A DNA stretch of 64,000 bases. Origin: Profundicola sp048268105 (lineage in GTDB: Bacteria > Bacteroidota > Bacteroidia > Flavobacteriales > Weeksellaceae). The position numbers and the translations under genes were made by a program. Shown here piece after piece: positions 26,617 through 34,551 of this stretch. Under the pieces are notes generated by a model. It did not search any database. It was given only the letters and a program-made list of their open reading frames with translations, and was not told the DNA's origin. The first letter of the stretch is position 1. Each line of letters starts with the position of its first letter. The stretch spans positions 62,001-126,000 of the forward strand of contig JBLWWH010000006.1 of assembly GCA_048268105.1 (NCBI GenBank), written 5' to 3'.

Positions 26617-27393
26617 ATGGCAAAAAAAAGCGTTAAAGAATTATTAGACGCAGGTGTACATTTCGGTCACCTTACGCGTAAATGGAATCCAAACATGGCT
26701 CCTTACATTTTTATGGAGAAAAATGGAATCCACATCATCGACTTGCACAAAACTGCAGTTAAATTAGAAGATGCTTCTAATGCAATGGAAAAAATGGCTG
26801 CTTCTGGTAGAAAGATTTTATTCGTTGCTACTAAGAAACAAGCTAAGGACATTGTGGCAAGATATGCTGGAGATGTTAATATGCCTTACATCACTGAGCG
26901 TTGGCCTGGTGGAATGTTAACTAACTTTGTTACCATTCGTAAAGCAGTTAAGAAAATGATTTCAATCGATAAAATGAAGAAAGATGGTACTTTCAACAGT
27001 TTATCTAAGAAAGAAAGATTGCAAGTTGATCGTCAGAGAGCTAAATTAGAAAAGGATTTAGGTTCTATCTCCGATATGACAAGATTGCCTTCGGCTTTGT
27101 TCGTAGTTGATATTGTAAACGAATCTATCGCAGTTAAAGAAGCAAAGAAATTAAACATTCCTGTTTTTGCAATTGTAGATACCAACTCTGATCCTAGAGA
27201 AGTTGATTTCCCAATTCCGGCAAACGACGATGCTACAAAATCTATTGAGATTATCATGCAGACAGTTACAGACGCTGTAAGAGAAGGATTAACGGCTAGA
27301 AAAGCAGAGAAATCAAAAGGTAAAGAAGATAAACCAGCTAAAAAAGCTAGCAAGCCAGCTAAAGTGGAAACTAAGAAGGACGAAGAAGAATAA
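26617..27393 (+). CDS. rpsB: 30S ribosomal protein S2
   Basis: Small-subunit protein of 258 residues with the classic LLDAGVHFGHLTRKWNPNM start, GRKILFVATKKQAKDIV and FAIVDTNSDPREVDFPIPAN. The last 30 residues are a Lys/Glu/Ala-rich tail beyond the conserved core, as in many Bacteroidetes. It pairs with tsf, 63 bases downstream, the conserved S2/EF-Ts order. The 130-base leader after the preceding terminator may hold regulation, but I cannot identify a known motif in it. Confidence 0.97.
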   Translation: MAKKSVKELLDAGVHFGHLTRKWNPNMAPYIFMEKNGIHIIDLHKTAVKLEDASNAMEKMAASGRKILFVATKKQAKDIVARYAGDVNMPYITERWPGGMLTNFVTIRKAVKKMISIDKMKKDGTFNSLSKKERLQVDRQRAKLEKDLGSISDMTRLPSALFVVDIVNESIAVKEAKKLNIPVFAIVDTNSDPREVDFPIPANDDATKSIEIIMQTVTDAVREGLTARKAEKSKGKEDKPAKKASKPAKVETKKDEEE

Positions 27394-27456
27394 ATTTCTT
27401 TTCACTTTTTAATGAAAAATTATCTTTAAAATTTTTAAACTTTAAAAAATAAACAA

Positions 27457-28281
27457 ATGTCATATAAAGTAACAGCTGCAGAAGTTGGTAAATTAAGAAA
27501 CATCACAGGTGCAGGAATGATGGATTGTAAAAAAGCCTTAGTTGAAGCTGAGGGTGATTTTGACAAAGCCATTGAAATCCTTAGAAAGAAAGGCCAAAAA
27601 GTTGCTGCTAAGCGTGCTGACAGAGAAACATCTGAAGGTGCTGTTATCGCTGCGACTTGTTCTGATAACAAGAAAGGAGTAATTGTAGCTCTTGGTTGTG
27701 AAACAGATTTCGTTGCTAAGAATGAAGATTTCGTTGCATTAGCTACTAAATTGGCTAATCACGCATTAGACTTCTCTACGAAAGAGGAATTATTAAATTC
27801 TGAGTTCGAAGGAATGAAAGTAGAAGATAAATTGGTTGAGCAAACTGGTGTTATCGGTGAAAAAATAGGTATCGTAGATTTTAAATCTATCGAAGCTCCT
27901 TTCGTTGGTTCTTATATCCACAATGGTAACAAGATTGCTGCAATCGTAGGATTAAGCGAAGCTGTAGATAATGGAGAAGAAGTTGCTAAAAACTTGTCAA
28001 TGCAAGTTGCTGCAATGAACCCAATCGCTTTGAACGAAGATGGTGTTGAGAGAGAAATCATCGAGAAAGAAACCGAAATCGCTAAAGAAACTTTAAGAAA
28101 GGAAGGTAAACCGGAAAATATTTTAGATAATATCGTAAAAGGTAAACTTCAAAGATTCTTTAAAGATAATACGTTAGTTCACCAAGATTATATCATGGGC
28201 GAGAAACAATCAGTTAAAGAATATTTAGCTGAAGTTAAAGAAGGTTTATCTATTTCAGATTACGCTAGAGTAGGTTTATAA
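27457..28281 (+). CDS. tsf: Translation elongation factor Ts
   Basis: Nucleotide exchange factor for EF-Tu, 274 residues. The N-terminal UBA-like domain (VGKLRNITGAGMMDCKKALVE) and the EF-Tu-contacting TDFVAKNEDF block are intact, followed by two core subdomains (HNGNKIAAIVGL, MQVAAMNP). The C-terminal module has the QDYIMG and SVKEYL blocks of the family. It is expressed with rpsB and ends at a strong terminator. Confidence 0.97.
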   Translation: MSYKVTAAEVGKLRNITGAGMMDCKKALVEAEGDFDKAIEILRKKGQKVAAKRADRETSEGAVIAATCSDNKKGVIVALGCETDFVAKNEDFVALATKLANHALDFSTKEELLNSEFEGMKVEDKLVEQTGVIGEKIGIVDFKSIEAPFVGSYIHNGNKIAAIVGLSEAVDNGEEVAKNLSMQVAAMNPIALNEDGVEREIIEKETEIAKETLRKEGKPENILDNIVKGKLQRFFKDNTLVHQDYIMGEKQSVKEYLAEVKEGLSISDYARVGL

Positions 28282-28307
28282 TATATACTACAAATTATAG
28301 AATTCGT

Positions 28308-28338
28308 AAAGCTTCTCCTTCGGGAGGAGCTTTTTTTA
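28308..28338 (+). terminator. Terminator of rpsB-tsf
   Basis: Eleven-base arms (28308-28318 and 28323-28333) around a very stable TTCG tetraloop, then seven or more Ts. Confidence 0.9.
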
Positions 28339-28350
28339 TTTAGGCTTTAT

Positions 28351-28358
28351 TATCTTTG
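28351..28358 (+). promoter_or_regulatory. -7 box of the T9SS cargo gene
   Basis: TATCTTTG matches TAnnTTTG. It overlaps the upstream TTG at 28356 and so places the true start further on, at TTG 28377. Confidence 0.55.
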
Positions 28359-28376
28359 TATAATAAATCTCAACCT

Positions 28377-30905
28377 TTGAAAATAACCTATCTATACTTT
28401 ATCTTATTCATTGCCATTATATTCAACGCTCAATCGCTTGAATTTAATGGAAATGCGTATAATAATTCTGCTATATCCAAGCCTCTCGAAAGTAGCTCAA
28501 CAAATCAAACTTGGTCTATTACAGTTTGTGATGAAGATTTTGATGGTATAACTACATTTACTTTTGATGATATCATAGCACAACTTAACGAAGAGTTTCA
28601 AGACTCTATGGGAGCAGAAGACGAGGTTTGGATTGCCAACTCCTACAATGGTATTATTAAAATCGAAGATGTTTCTACGAATCCCAATAGAGTGTTTGTT
28701 TGTGGCTATAGTGATTCCTTGTACGAAATTGCCATTAATCAAGATATGACGGTTTTTGTGAGCACCCGAAATGGATTACATTCCGTAAATACAGAAACCT
28801 GTACTTACACACGTGTAGGATCTTTACCAGAGAGCTCAAATCTTGCTATGTCATTCGATACGCAAAACAATTTATATGTGGGTGGTAGACATTCTAGAGT
28901 ATATAGAGCAGATGCTGGTCAATTTGATAACTATTATGTTTGGCTTGACTTCGGAGCAGGTAGTTCTGGGGGAGATTTCGTTGTGATTGGCGAATACATG
29001 TACATTGCCTGGGCAATTAATTATGATAACTATTTATATAAAGTTACCCTAGACGACGACAATCAATATGTGAGTCACGAAAACTTAGGAATGATCGATG
29101 ATGAGACTTTTGGCTTGGCAGCGGAAAACGGAATTCTATATGGAGTTACACCCGATTATCTATATTCTATTGATTTGCCAAGTTTAAGCACACAGCGTAT
29201 TATTCAAAATTCAAGCAATACTCCTTGGTGGGGAGCTGCAGGTTTGCACGAAGCAATTAGTTATGATTTTAGTTTTCACTTAACACAAGAACAAGCACAA
29301 GATGGTTCTAATCCATTAGATGAGAGTTTTAGCAATTCGGTTCCTTATTACCAACAAATCTTCATTAGAATTTATAATGAAACCACAGATGAAACAGAAG
29401 TGATAACTTTAGACTTAAATGTAGTGACTCCGCCCGAAACAGAAGCTACTAGTTTATACCAATGTGCAAGCGGCAACGAATTAGGTGTCTATAACCTTAC
29501 GACGGCAATTCCTAACATGTTAGATGATACCTCTGAAGTTGATATTTCTTATTATAATTCGTTAAATGATGCAGAAAATCAAAATAATCCTATCAATAAC
29601 CCAGATCAGTTTCAGGCGTCAAGCGAAGATCAAGTTGTTTTTGTGCGTTTTGCAAATGGAGAATGTGATTCTTTTAATACCATTACGCTTCAAAATGATA
29701 CAGCAACTTTAGATTTAGGAAGCGATGTAAGCTTTTGCGAAGGTCAATCTATAAGCATAAGCCCGAGTGCTAGTTTTGATACGTATGAATGGTCTGGATT
29801 GCAAGGAAATGACTTGATTAATAATGATATAAATTCCAGCGAAATTACAGTTACACAAGCCGGTACTTATATTCTAACGGTGGGTTATGGGGACAATTGT
29901 ACACTAACTGAGCAAATAACAGTTAGCGAGGAGAGTTTACCAATTTTCACAGATCAAGTTTTATCTTTTTGTTCTGATTCTCAAAATGTTTCAGTGAGTT
30001 CTGCTGAATTGATTTCTTCTTTAAATGATGTAAACCCAGGATTAAATTATACTTTATATAATTCTGAAAATGATGCCAATAATGGAACGAATCAGTTATC
30101 AGGAAATTTAAACTTAAATGATCAGCAGAATTTAATCGTTAAGGTTAAAAACAACGCTAATTCAGATTGTTTCACATTAAATGAATTAAGTATAAATATA
30201 AACCCTACTCCTGATTTTGAATGGACAGAAAATTTAAGTCTTTGTCAAGGTGAAAGTTTAAGAATTTCTGTTCCTAATAGTTTTGTTTCTTACCAGTGGA
30301 GTGGGCTACAAAATGTAGATGCGGAGCAAAATGATTTAAACTCTAATGAAGTTGAAATCACACAAGCCGGAACTTATACATTAGAAGTATTCAATGATAA
30401 CTGCTCAGTTCAGAAGCAAGTGACAGTAACTTATGAAGAGGCAGCCACGATTCAAAGAGTAAGTATTAATGGAAACGACGCTAGCATAATTGCAACTGGG
30501 ACACCCCCTTTAGAATATAGTTTCGATGGGGCAACCTGGTCCACAAATCCGAGTTTAACTGATTTGCCAGTGGGAGAATATACAGCCTATGTTCGCGGTG
30601 AAAATGTTTGTGGAGTAACAGAATTCGATTTTGCTTTATTTTCATTTACCAATGTAATAACTCCAAATAATGATGGATTAAATGACACTTGGTATGTGAA
30701 AGGCCTAGAAGCTTACCCTGGAACCAGTGTTAAAATATTCGATAGATACGGAAAGTTGTTAGTTGATGAAATTATCGATGGCAGATTTGAATGGGACGGT
30801 ACCCACAATGGTAAAAAGTTGCCAAGCGATAGTTATTGGTATTTAATCGAAGTTGTAGATGGTCGAAAATATTCAGGACATATTACGGTTAAAAATTACA
30901 AATAA
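28377..30905 (+). CDS. Secreted multidomain protein with gliding-type C-terminal sorting domain
   Basis: An 842-residue surface or secreted protein. A signal peptide (KITYLYFILFIAIIFNAQS) leads into a repeat beginning VCDEDFDGITTFTFDDI, which is interrupted at about 28615-29260 by a beta-propeller-like stretch and resumes at SFHLTQEQAQDGSNPL. Two more repeats of the same style and two PKD/Ig-like units (CEGQSISISPSASFDTYEWSG and CQGESLRISVPNSFVSYQWSG) follow. The end is the gliding-motility-associated C-terminal domain (NVITPNNDGLNDTWYVKG ... HITVKNYK), the type B signal for T9SS export. I chose TTG 28377 because TTG 28356 overlaps the promoter box. The ligand is unknown. Confidence 0.85.
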   Translation: MKITYLYFILFIAIIFNAQSLEFNGNAYNNSAISKPLESSSTNQTWSITVCDEDFDGITTFTFDDIIAQLNEEFQDSMGAEDEVWIANSYNGIIKIEDVSTNPNRVFVCGYSDSLYEIAINQDMTVFVSTRNGLHSVNTETCTYTRVGSLPESSNLAMSFDTQNNLYVGGRHSRVYRADAGQFDNYYVWLDFGAGSSGGDFVVIGEYMYIAWAINYDNYLYKVTLDDDNQYVSHENLGMIDDETFGLAAENGILYGVTPDYLYSIDLPSLSTQRIIQNSSNTPWWGAAGLHEAISYDFSFHLTQEQAQDGSNPLDESFSNSVPYYQQIFIRIYNETTDETEVITLDLNVVTPPETEATSLYQCASGNELGVYNLTTAIPNMLDDTSEVDISYYNSLNDAENQNNPINNPDQFQASSEDQVVFVRFANGECDSFNTITLQNDTATLDLGSDVSFCEGQSISISPSASFDTYEWSGLQGNDLINNDINSSEITVTQAGTYILTVGYGDNCTLTEQITVSEESLPIFTDQVLSFCSDSQNVSVSSAELISSLNDVNPGLNYTLYNSENDANNGTNQLSGNLNLNDQQNLIVKVKNNANSDCFTLNELSININPTPDFEWTENLSLCQGESLRISVPNSFVSYQWSGLQNVDAEQNDLNSNEVEITQAGTYTLEVFNDNCSVQKQVTVTYEEAATIQRVSINGNDASIIATGTPPLEYSFDGATWSTNPSLTDLPVGEYTAYVRGENVCGVTEFDFALFSFTNVITPNNDGLNDTWYVKGLEAYPGTSVKIFDRYGKLLVDEIIDGRFEWDGTHNGKKLPSDSYWYLIEVVDGRKYSGHITVKNYK

Positions 30906-30908
30906 CTG

Positions 30909-31925
30909 TTATTTTTCATCATCCTTTAATTCAAATCGATTAAATGCTTTATTTACGAAATTCCCATTTTCGTCACTCCATATTAAATAAAACTTTAATT
31001 CCGGACGGGTCGGTATATACTCCAAAGCTTTATCTAATCCCATCGCCATCAGAGCTGTAGCGGTAGCGTCTGCTTCGGCACAACTAGGCGCAATCACTGA
31101 TGCACTCAATAATGGAGAAATCTCGGGATAACCAGTCTTAGGATTCATGGTGTGAACTATTTTTTGTCCCGTTTCTTCATCTATGTGGAATTTTCTGTAG
31201 TTTCCAGAAGTTGCCATAGCTTCATTATTTAATTCTAAAACAGAATTAAGCACTCTTTCTTCTGCGTTCTCTATAGGTTCATCAATACCGATAGTCCAAG
31301 CCTCACCATTTGGCTTTTTACCTTTTGCAACCATTTCACCTCCGATTTCAATCAGATAACTTTCAACTTTTTTACTATCTAAAAATTTGGCAACTTCATC
31401 ATTCACATAGCCAGTTATAGCATTAAAACTTAATGCCACACGAGGATCCGTTTTAGATAGACCATTTTCCAGAATGCTAATGTTTTTTAATCCAATAAAT
31501 TGCATTACAGAGTCAACTTGTTGATCTGATGGTGAATGCTTAATGCCTTTGGATGAAAAACCCCATAAATCAGACAAAGGAGATACGCTGGGGTCGTAGA
31601 AACCATTGGTTTTTGTATTATAATTTCTTGAAATCCTAAATAATTCCAATAGCATTCTGTCCGCTGAACTCCCATTTTCACTTTCATTGAATTTGGTTAA
31701 AATAGAAGTGGGAATATAGGTATTAACTGAATGGTCGAATTCTTCTAAAATCTCTTGAATTTCTTCATTAAAATTCTTGTCATAACTATAATAAACAATC
31801 CTAAAGGTTGACCCATAAGCATCACCTTCCATGATGATTGGCTCATTGGCTTGTTCTTTTGGTTCTTCTTTTTGACAAGAAATTAAAAATAAACTTATAA
31901 AGCTTAATATCAGTAAATTACGCAT
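30909..31925 (-). CDS. apbE: FAD:protein FMN transferase (ApbE) lipoprotein
   Basis: Covalently attaches FMN from FAD to threonines in target proteins, including NqrB and NqrC, which are encoded at 52.9-54.9 kb. Lipoprotein signal with C17 in LFLISCQK; start ATG 31925 chosen because it gives a clean signal peptide (ATG 31949 adds eight polar residues). Family blocks: EGDAYGSTFRIVYY, FNAITGYVNDEVA, EIGGEMVAKGKKPNGEAW, HTMNPKTGYP and AEADATATALMAMG (metal and FAD site). It overlaps the upstream small gene by 8 bases. Active in the periplasm, where NqrC and NqrB target sites lie. Confidence 0.93.
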   Translation of the reverse strand: MRNLLILSFISLFLISCQKEEPKEQANEPIIMEGDAYGSTFRIVYYSYDKNFNEEIQEILEEFDHSVNTYIPTSILTKFNESENGSSADRMLLELFRISRNYNTKTNGFYDPSVSPLSDLWGFSSKGIKHSPSDQQVDSVMQFIGLKNISILENGLSKTDPRVALSFNAITGYVNDEVAKFLDSKKVESYLIEIGGEMVAKGKKPNGEAWTIGIDEPIENAEERVLNSVLELNNEAMATSGNYRKFHIDEETGQKIVHTMNPKTGYPEISPLLSASVIAPSCAEADATATALMAMGLDKALEYIPTRPELKFYLIWSDENGNFVNKAFNRFELKDDEK

Positions 31926-32283
31926 GAGTGTGTAGTTTTTTAAAACCATTAAATAGAATTCTATAAGGTTGCCCTCTCTTCATCGGCGTATTTGGATCTT
32001 CGTCATTACATAAACCAATGCCAGCAAACCAAACACTAGAATCTTGTGTTTTTGCATGCTCTATTACCTTTTGAGAAACCTCCGGAACATCGACAAAACT
32101 ATTTGGATATAGCACGGTGTTTACCATGACAAATGTAATGGGTTCTCCAGATTTAAAAATAACAAATTGAGGATGTTTTTTAAGCTTAGAATTAACACCT
32201 AAAAACTCATAACCCATTTTCTGTAATTCTTCACCAATAAAATTCATTCCGATATGGTGAATCTCTTCTTCCGTAAAATTCAT
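31918..32283 (-). CDS. Small conserved protein preceding apbE
   Basis: A 121-residue soluble protein (FTEEEIHHIGMNFIGEELQK ... WFAGIGLCNDEDPNTPMKRG) without signal peptide or membrane helix. I recall similar Bacteroidetes proteins labelled as a Na+-NQR subunit F because of their position near apbE or nqr, but there is no iron-sulfur, FAD or NAD motif here, so that label would be wrong. I chose ATG 32283; ATG 32298 overlaps a sequence resembling a -7 box. It overlaps apbE by 8 bases, so a role in flavinylation or NQR assembly is a reasonable guess. Confidence 0.65.
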   Translation of the reverse strand: MNFTEEEIHHIGMNFIGEELQKMGYEFLGVNSKLKKHPQFVIFKSGEPITFVMVNTVLYPNSFVDVPEVSQKVIEHAKTQDSSVWFAGIGLCNDEDPNTPMKRGQPYRILFNGFKKLHTHA

Positions 32284-32413
32284 AAAGTAAAGGTACATTT
32301 TTTATTAGAATGAGATGAGATGAAATGTAGATAAAAGCCTTTTATTAAAATCCAAATTCAAGATTATGATATAATTAAGATGGAATCATCTGAACTTTCT
32401 TGTCGTAAATTGT

Positions 32414-32421
32414 TATTTTTG
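32414..32421 (+). promoter_or_regulatory. -7 box of the transketolase genes
   Basis: TATTTTTG matches TAnnTTTG, 17 bases before ATG 32439. Confidence 0.5.
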
Positions 32422-32438
32422 GTAAAATTTTAATACGT

Positions 32439-33287
32439 ATGGCTAATTTACAAGAGTTGCAAGAACTTAGCGCACAAGTGAGAAGAGATATTCTTCGAAT
32501 GGTTTATGCAGTAAACAGTGGACACCCAGGGGGTTCTTTGGGATGTACAGAATTTATGGTTGCATTGTATAAAGAAGTTATGGAGTATTCTACCGACTTC
32601 AAGATGAACGGTAAAAACGAAGATGTCTTCATTCTTTCTAATGGGCATATTTCTCCTGTTTTATATAGTGTTTTGGCAAGAACTGGTTTCTTTACTGTGA
32701 GTGAATTGCAAACTTTTAGAAAGTTAAATTCAAGATTACAAGGTCACCCAACTACGCATGAGGGATTACCAGGAATTAGAATCGCAACAGGTTCTTTAGG
32801 TCAAGGATTATCTGCTGGAATCGGTTTGGCACTTGCTAAGAAATTAGATAATGACGCTCATTTAGTTTATACCTTACAAGGAGACGGCGAGTTACAAGAA
32901 GGTCAGATTTGGGAAGCTTTAATGTATGCTGGAGCTAACAAAGTAGACAATATCATAACAACAATCGATGCTAACGGTAGACAGATCGATGGAGATACGG
33001 ATGATGTTTTGAATTTAGGATCGATAGAAGCTAAATTAAAATCTTTTATGTGGGATGTTGTTCATGTAGAAGATGGAAATGATATGGAGCAAGTTTTAGC
33101 TGGATTAAAAGAAGCTAAATCCAGAACTGGAAAACAAAAACCAGTTGCTATCTTATTACATACAGAAATGGGCTACGGAGTAGACTTTATGGTCGGAACG
33201 CATGAGTGGCATGGTAAAGCTCCAAATGCTGAGCAAATGGAGTCAGCGATGAATCAAATTCCAGAAACCCCACTTAAAGATTATTAA
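32439..33287 (+). CDS. Transketolase, N-terminal subunit
   Basis: Thiamine-diphosphate-binding half of transketolase (pentose phosphate pathway). Visible: RMVYAVNSGHPGGSLGCTEF, GHPTTHEGLPGI, TGSLGQGLSAGIGLA, and the ThDP motif GDGELQEGQIWEA ... TTIDANGRQIDG. At 282 residues it is only the PP/ThDP domain. The other half is the next gene, so the enzyme is split in two, as in many archaea, Firmicutes and Bacteroidetes. The gap to the second gene is 46 bases. Confidence 0.93.
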   Translation: MANLQELQELSAQVRRDILRMVYAVNSGHPGGSLGCTEFMVALYKEVMEYSTDFKMNGKNEDVFILSNGHISPVLYSVLARTGFFTVSELQTFRKLNSRLQGHPTTHEGLPGIRIATGSLGQGLSAGIGLALAKKLDNDAHLVYTLQGDGELQEGQIWEALMYAGANKVDNIITTIDANGRQIDGDTDDVLNLGSIEAKLKSFMWDVVHVEDGNDMEQVLAGLKEAKSRTGKQKPVAILLHTEMGYGVDFMVGTHEWHGKAPNAEQMESAMNQIPETPLKDY

Positions 33288-33333
33288 AATTAAATTAAAC
33301 AGATTAGAATTAAGTTTCAATTAAGCCAATACA

Positions 33334-34287
33334 ATGAAATATACATATACAGAGAAAAAAGATACACGATCAGGATTTGGTGATGGATTGTTGGAAGCTG
33401 CAAAGAAAAACGAAAACGTGGTTGCTCTTTGTGCAGATTTAACGGGATCACTTAAAATGGATGGCTTCGAAAAAGAGTTTCCAGAAAGATTTTTCCAAGT
33501 TGGAATTGCCGAGGCCAACATGATCGGAATTGCTGCAGGTCTTGCGACAGGTGGTAAAATCCCTTTTACAGGTACTTTCGCAAACTTCTCAACAGGTAGA
33601 GTTTATGATCAAATTCGTCAGTCAGTTGCGTATTCAAACAAAAATGTTAAAATCGCCGCTTCACACGCAGGTCTAACATTAGGAGAAGATGGTGCAACTC
33701 ACCAAATTTTAGAAGATTTAGGTTTGATGAAGATGTTGCCAGGAATGACTGTAATTAATCCTTGTGATTATAATCAAACTAAAGCTGCAACAATTGCTGT
33801 AGCAGAACACGAAGGCCCTGTTTACTTAAGATTTGGTCGTCCGAAATGGCCAGTATTTATGCCAGAAGATCAGCCTTTCGAAATTGGAAAAGGTATTTTA
33901 TTAGAAGATGGTACTGATGTTACGATTGTTGCAACTGGACATTTAGTATGGGAAGCTTTAGTGGCTGCTGATGAATTAGAAAAAGAAGGAGTTTCTTGTG
34001 AGGTGATTAATATTCATACCATTAAGCCTTTAGACGAAGAAATCATCTTGAAATCTATCGCTAAAACAAGAGCTATCGTTACAGCGGAAGAGCACAATAT
34101 TTTTGGAGGTTTAGGAGAAAGTGTTGCACGTTTGGTAACAACCAGAGATCCAATTCCACAAGAATTTGTGGGTACCCAAGATACGTTTGGAGAAAGTGCT
34201 ACACCAGAAGAACTAATGGTGAAATATGGTATCGATTCAAAAGCAATTATACAGAAAGTGAAAGCCGTTATTTCCAGAAAAAAATAA
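33334..34287 (+). CDS. Transketolase, C-terminal subunit
   Basis: A 317-residue pyrimidine-binding half: FGDGLLEAAKKNENVVALCADL, QVGIAEANMIGIAAGLA (with the glutamate that activates ThDP), SHAGLTLGEDGATHQILEDL, followed by the regulatory C-terminal domain VTIVATGHLVWEALVAADEL. Resembles DXP synthase and pyruvate dehydrogenase E1-beta in fold, but pairing with the N-terminal subunit identifies it. The two chains should form an alpha2-beta2 enzyme. A strong terminator follows. Confidence 0.93.
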   Translation: MKYTYTEKKDTRSGFGDGLLEAAKKNENVVALCADLTGSLKMDGFEKEFPERFFQVGIAEANMIGIAAGLATGGKIPFTGTFANFSTGRVYDQIRQSVAYSNKNVKIAASHAGLTLGEDGATHQILEDLGLMKMLPGMTVINPCDYNQTKAATIAVAEHEGPVYLRFGRPKWPVFMPEDQPFEIGKGILLEDGTDVTIVATGHLVWEALVAADELEKEGVSCEVINIHTIKPLDEEIILKSIAKTRAIVTAEEHNIFGGLGESVARLVTTRDPIPQEFVGTQDTFGESATPEELMVKYGIDSKAIIQKVKAVISRKK

Positions 34288-34309
34288 TTCTATTCACAGA
34301 ATATACATT

Positions 34310-34352
34310 AAGGTGTTCATTGCATTAAACTGTAATGAACACCTTTTTTTTT
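34310..34352 (+). terminator. Terminator of the transketolase genes
   Basis: Fifteen-base arms (34310-34324 and 34331-34345, one G-U pair), then a run of Ts. Confidence 0.9.
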
Positions 34353-34389
34353 CTTAACTCTAATTTCAATTGACAGGCCATGAGGCGGG

Positions 34390-34405
34390 TGGCACAACTA
34401 TTGAC
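34390..34405 (+). promoter_or_regulatory. Candidate sigma-54-like -24/-12 promoter of lon
   Basis: TGGCAC, five bases, TTGA. The sigma-54 consensus is TGGCAC-N5-TTGC; spacing and the -24 half are exact, while the invariant GC of the -12 half is GA. It lies 147 bases upstream of lon ATG. No TAnnTTTG box was found closer to lon. Confidence 0.35.
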
Positions 34406-34500
34406 CTTATAATAAGCTCGATAAATATGAATGAATCTATTTCATATATTTCGCATGAATCACTTTGGTAATCAATTTGTTGAGTGATTAGTTGGAGTGC

Positions 34501-34531
34501 GATAAAAACTGACGATTCGGCAGTATTTATC
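34501..34531 (+). promoter_or_regulatory. Inverted repeat just upstream of lon
   Basis: Eleven-base arms (34501-34511 and 34521-34531), one mismatch, nine-base spacer, 20 bases before the lon start. Could be an operator or an mRNA hairpin; there is no T-run, so it is not a standard terminator. Confidence 0.4.
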
Positions 34532-34551
34532 GGTTTAAAAATAAAAAGAGC

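Noticed and set aside
28356..28376. TTG start at 28356 for the T9SS cargo.
   Set aside because: It overlaps the -7 box; TTG 28377 gives a standard signal peptide.
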